A stretch of DNA of 64,000 nucleotides from Leifsonia sp. 1010 (GTDB lineage: Bacteria > Actinomycetota > Actinomycetes > Actinomycetales > Microbacteriaceae). The DNA is taken from positions 186,001-250,000 of the forward strand of contig NZ_JAVDSL010000003.1 of assembly GCF_031455295.1 (NCBI RefSeq), given 5' to 3'. Below are positions 61,031 through 64,000 of this stretch, one piece after another. Made by a program: the position numbers and the translations under genes. The stretch's first letter is position 1; each line of letters begins with the position of its first letter. The notes under the pieces are model-generated. The model made no database searches and was not told the DNA's origin. It worked only from the letters and a program-made list of their open reading frames with translations.

Positions 61031-62063
61031 TGTCATCGACGAGCGTCGGAGGCTGGGAGGAATCCCGCCGCGGGCTCGGAATTCCGAGATGACGCCATGC
61101 CGCAGCGGTCGCCATGCGGCCGCGAGGCGTTCGGGAGAGCAGCCCGATGCGCACGAGGAACGGCTCGACGACCGACTCGATCGTCTCCGCCTCCTCCCCG
61201 ACGGAGACGGCCAGTGTGTTCAACCCCACCGGTCCGCCGTCGAAGCGTTCGAGGATGATCTGCAGCACCGCGCGGTCGAGGCGGTCGAGGCCGAGCGGGT
61301 CGACATCGTAGAGCTCGAGCGCCGCGCGCACCGCGTTGACGTCGGCCCGGCCGCCGTGGACGAGCGCGTAGTCGCGCACCCGGCGCAGCAGCCGGTTGGC
61401 GATGCGCGGCGTCCCGCGGCAGCGCCCGGCGATCTCGGCCAGCGCCTCCCGGTCGACCTCGAAGTCGAGCATCGTCGCCGCTCGGGTGAGTACCTGGGTC
61501 AGCTCGGCCTCGTCGTAGAACTCGAGGTGCGCGGTGAAGCCGAATCGGTCGCGCAGCGGGTTCGGCAGGAGGCCCGACCGGGTCGTCGCGCCGACCAGCG
61601 TGAACGGGGCCAGATCGAGCGGGATGGACGTGGCGCCCGCGCCCTTTCCGACCATGATGTCGATGCGGAAGTCCTCCATCGCAAGGTACAGCATCTCTTC
61701 CGCCGAGCGGGCCATGCGGTGGATCTCGTCGATGAAGAGCACCTCGCCCGGCGTGAGCGACGACAGCAGCGCCGCGAGGTCGCCTGCGTGCTGGATGGCC
61801 GGACCGCTGGAGAGGCGCAGCGGCCGCTCGCTCTCGTGCGCGACGATCATCGCGAGCGTCGTCTTTCCCAGGCCTGGGGGGCCGGCGAGCAGGATGTGGT
61901 CGGCCGTCCGCTCCTGCATCCTCGCCGCGGTGAGCAGCAACTGGAGCTGGCCGCGCACCTTCGCCTGCCCGACGAACTCGGACAGCGTGCGCGGCCGCAG
62001 GGCTCCCTCGAAGGCGAGCTCGGTCTCCGACTCGAGCTCCGGGGTGGTCAGATCGTCGCTCAT
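61026..62063 (-). CDS. ruvB: Holliday junction branch migration helicase RuvB
   Basis: RuvB is the AAA+ motor for branch migration. The 345-residue protein has Walker [12 protein letters not shown], Walker [17 protein letters not shown], the sensor [18 protein letters not shown] and the C-terminal winged helix ([15 protein letters not shown]). The ATG at 62063 overlaps the ruvA stop by 4 nt. Confidence 0.98.
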   Translation of the reverse strand: MSDDLTTPELESETELAFEGALRPRTLSEFVGQAKVRGQLQLLLTAARMQERTADHILLAGPPGLGKTTLAMIVAHESERPLRLSSGPAIQHAGDLAALLSSLTPGEVLFIDEIHRMARSAEEMLYLAMEDFRIDIMVGKGAGATSIPLDLAPFTLVGATTRSGLLPNPLRDRFGFTAHLEFYDEAELTQVLTRAATMLDFEVDREALAEIAGRCRGTPRIANRLLRRVRDYALVHGGRADVNAVRAALELYDVDPLGLDRLDRAVLQIILERFDGGPVGLNTLAVSVGEEAETIESVVEPFLVRIGLLSRTPRGRMATAAAWRHLGIPSPRRDSSQPPTLVDDI

Positions 62064-62668
62064 CGCGCCGGTCCGAGCCGCGAGAGGGTGAGGCGCAGGA
62101 GGGACTGGACGCTGTCGCGCTCCTTCTCCTCGGTCTCGGCCGTCACCTCGGCGACCGCCTCTGCGGCGACGCGCTCCGGCCAGCCGAGCCCGACGAGGGC
62201 GACGAGCACGCTGTCGCCGACCGACGACGGGGCTCGGGATGCCTTCACCGCGGGCGCCGGACGGCGGACGGCGGTGAGCTTGCCGGCCAGGGAGACGACG
62301 ATGAGCTTTGCGGTCTTGGGCCCGATCCCGGACACCTTGCGGAAGGGGGCGTCGTCGTCGGCTGCCACCGCGGTGGCGATGTCGTCCGGCGACAGCACGG
62401 ACAGCACGCCGATGGCCGACTTGGGACCGACGCCCGACACGCCGTTGAGAAGCTCGAACACCTCCAGCTGCTCCCGGTCGGCGAACCCGAACAGCTGCAG
62501 GGCGTCCTCCCGGACGATGAGCGAGGTGTGCAGGAAGGTCTCTTCACCCACGCGCAGAGACAGCACGTGGTCGGGCGTCAGCTGCAGGGCGAAGCCGACG
62601 CCGCCCACCTCGACGACGGCGGTGCCGCCGCTCGCCGAGAGCACGGTACCGCGGAGGGAGGAGATCAC
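62060..62668 (-). CDS. ruvA: Holliday junction DNA helicase RuvA
   Basis: RuvA binds the four-way junction and guides RuvB. The 202-residue protein has the OB domain ([20 protein letters not shown]), tandem helix-hairpin-helix motifs ([34 protein letters not shown]) and the C-terminal RuvB-binding domain. The start is GTG at 62668, overlapping the ruvC stop as GTGA. Confidence 0.97.
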   Translation of the reverse strand: MISSLRGTVLSASGGTAVVEVGGVGFALQLTPDHVLSLRVGEETFLHTSLIVREDALQLFGFADREQLEVFELLNGVSGVGPKSAIGVLSVLSPDDIATAVAADDDAPFRKVSGIGPKTAKLIVVSLAGKLTAVRRPAPAVKASRAPSSVGDSVLVALVGLGWPERVAAEAVAEVTAETEEKERDSVQSLLRLTLSRLGPAR

Positions 62669-63261
62669 CGTGCAAGCCTACGGGGCACCGCCGACGTGCG
62701 GCTGGAGCGCTCCGCGGCGCGCCACGCCTGCTGCGCGGGGGTGAGCGCGGTGTCCGTCGCTCCCCCGGCGTCGGCCGCCACCGGGCCGCCGCGCCAGGCG
62801 TGGCAGATGGCGATCGCGAGGGCGTCCGCCGCATCCGCCGGCTTCGGCGCCTCCGCGAGCCCGAGGATGCGCGCGACCATCGCCTGGACCTGCCGCTTGT
62901 CCGCGGAGCCGTAGCCGGTGATCGCCGCCTTCACCTCGCTCGGCGTGTGCAGCGCGACCGGGAGGCCGCGCTTCGCCGCCGAGTGCAGGGCGACGCCGCT
63001 GACCTGCGCGGTTCCCATCACGGTGCGCAGGTTGTGCTGTGCGAACACGCGCTCGATCGCGACGACGGCGGGCAGGTGCTCGTCGAGCAGGCGCTCGATG
63101 CCGGTGCCGACCGCGAGGAGCCGCTCCTCCAGGGCCATGCCCGGCGGGGTGCGGATGACCGTCACATCCACCAACGTGGCGCGACGGTCCGCCTGCACGT
63201 CGACGATCCCGACACCGCAGCGCGTCAGACCCGGGTCGATGCCGAGCACCCGGATCGTCAC
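62665..63261 (-). CDS. ruvC: Crossover junction endodeoxyribonuclease RuvC
   Basis: RuvC cuts Holliday junctions. The 198-residue RNase H-fold protein has the acidic residues in [21 protein letters not shown] and [12 protein letters not shown]. The C-terminal 30 residues after AWRGG extend past the E. coli end. The start is GTG at 63261, 9 nt after the yebC stop. Confidence 0.97.
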   Translation of the reverse strand: MTIRVLGIDPGLTRCGVGIVDVQADRRATLVDVTVIRTPPGMALEERLLAVGTGIERLLDEHLPAVVAIERVFAQHNLRTVMGTAQVSGVALHSAAKRGLPVALHTPSEVKAAITGYGSADKRQVQAMVARILGLAEAPKPADAADALAIAICHAWRGGPVAADAGGATDTALTPAQQAWRAAERSSRTSAVPRRLAR

Positions 63262-63270
63262 GGCCGCGAC

Positions 63271-64000
63271 CTACTCGTCGTCTTCGTCGAGCTGTGCCTG
63301 CACCTCAGGGCTGATGTCGAGATTCGTGTACACGTTCTGCACGTCGTCGGAGTCCTCGAGGGCGTCGATGAGACGGAACACCTTGCGGGCCACCTCGGCG
63401 TCGGCCTCGACGTTGACGGTCGCCACGAACTCGGCGTCGGCCGAGTCGTAGTCGATGCCGGCCTCCTGCAGCGCGGTGCGCGCCGCGACCAGGTCGGAGG
63501 CCTCGGTCAGCACCTCGAAGCTCTCGCCCCGGTCGGTGACCTCCTCCGCGCCTGCGTCGAGCACGGCGGCGAGGACCGTGTCCTCATCCACACCGTCGGC
63601 GTGCGGCACGACGATGACGCCCTTGCGGTGGAAGTTGTAGGCGACGCTGCCCGGGTCGGCCATGGTGCCGCCGTTGCGGGTCATCGCGGTCCGGACCTCG
63701 GCCGCCGCACGGTTCTTGTTCTCGGTGAGGCACTCGATCAGCAGGGCGACGCCGCCGGGGCCGTAGCCCTCGTACATGATCGTCGTGTAGTCGATCGACT
63801 CGCCGGTGAGGCCGGCGCCGCGCTTGATGGCGCGGTCGATGTTGTCGTTCGGGACCGAGGTCTTCTTGGCCTTCTGGACCGCATCCACGAGCGTGGGGTT
63901 ACCCGACAGGTCGGCACCGCCGGTCTTCGCCGCCACCTCGATGTTCTTGATCAGCTTCGCGAAGGACTTCGCGCGGCGGGCGTCGATCACCGCCTTCTTG
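63271..64000 (-). CDS. YebC/PmpR family regulator (N-terminus cut by window edge)
   Basis: This YebC/PmpR family protein, seen as at least 243 residues, begins before the window edge ([19 protein letters not shown]). It misses the usual start MSGHSKWATTKHKK. It contains [22 protein letters not shown] and the C-terminal acidic end QLDEDDE. YebC proteins bind DNA or help translation of polyproline stretches. It precedes ruvC as in most bacteria. Confidence 0.95.
   Translation of the reverse strand, partial: KKAVIDARRAKSFAKLIKNIEVAAKTGGADLSGNPTLVDAVQKAKKTSVPNDNIDRAIKRGAGLTGESIDYTTIMYEGYGPGGVALLIECLTENKNRAAAEVRTAMTRNGGTMADPGSVAYNFHRKGVIVVPHADGVDEDTVLAAVLDAGAEEVTDRGESFEVLTEASDLVAARTALQEAGIDYDSADAEFVATVNVEADAEVARKVFRLIDALEDSDDVQNVYTNLDISPEVQAQLDEDDE

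Overview
This 64 kb window is a chromosomal core region from a high-G+C Gram-positive bacterium. Gene order and protein types point to the Actinobacteria, most likely family Microbacteriaceae (Leifsonia-like); the genus is inferred. The evidence is very high G+C, GTG/TTG starts, a HGxxPAAW protein and TrpP-like membrane protein inside the trp cluster, an actinobacterial integration host factor fused to guanylate kinase, a helicase-degenerate PriA and a PyrR-led pyr operon. I see no insertion sequence, prophage, CRISPR array, tRNA or rRNA. All genes run on the minus strand except a three-gene plus-strand island at 52.2-55.1 kb, so each operon reads from high to low coordinates.

Layout in the direction of transcription. 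64.0-55.0 kb: yebC (cut by the window edge), ruvC-ruvA-ruvB (Holliday junction resolution), yajC-secD-secF (protein export), a rhodanese and the (p)ppGpp enzyme rel. 55.1-52.2 kb (plus strand): cyclophilin, DUF349 protein and a lone AbiEi-like protein. 52.1-49.1 kb: rarA, rpsD and two small membrane proteins. 49.1-39.1 kb: alaS-ruvX-mltG-aroE, then aroC-aroK-aroB-DUF3052-like-aroQ (shikimate pathway). 39.0-37.2 kb: efp-nusB-thioredoxin-fold lipoprotein. 37.0-27.2 kb: pyrR-pyrB-pyrC-PH protein-carA-carB-pyrF-IHF/gmk, i.e. de novo pyrimidine synthesis flowing into guanylate kinase. 27.1-18.9 kb: rpoZ-coaBC-metK-priA-fmt-rsmB-rpe. 18.8-10.1 kb: a his-trp superoperon (hisE-hisG-hisF-hisI-trpE-trpP-HGxxPAAW-trpC-trpB-trpA) followed by lgt. 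9.9-2.4 kb: gltB-gltD (glutamate synthase) and pyk. 1.9-0 kb: a LolA-like protein and an ABC ATPase cut by the left edge.

Genes are packed tightly. Many junctions are 4-nt ATGA/GTGA overlaps, 1-nt TGATG overlaps or 8-nt overlaps, which suggests translational coupling. Several transcription units begin with a TAnnnT -10 hexamer exactly 6 nt before the start codon, which predicts leaderless mRNAs. The pyrR leader instead carries a clear PyrR-binding element that overlaps the ribosome binding site.

No obviously new multi-gene system is present. The most unusual signals are: (1) a ~69-bp palindromic element present in the same reading frame inside both pyrF and priA, encoding the same peptide; (2) a 102-bp intergenic repeat family with two copies; (3) a nested 20-bp palindrome beside the hisE promoter; (4) the IHF-guanylate kinase fusion; (5) a CoaBC lacking two residues that are catalytic in E. 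coli.
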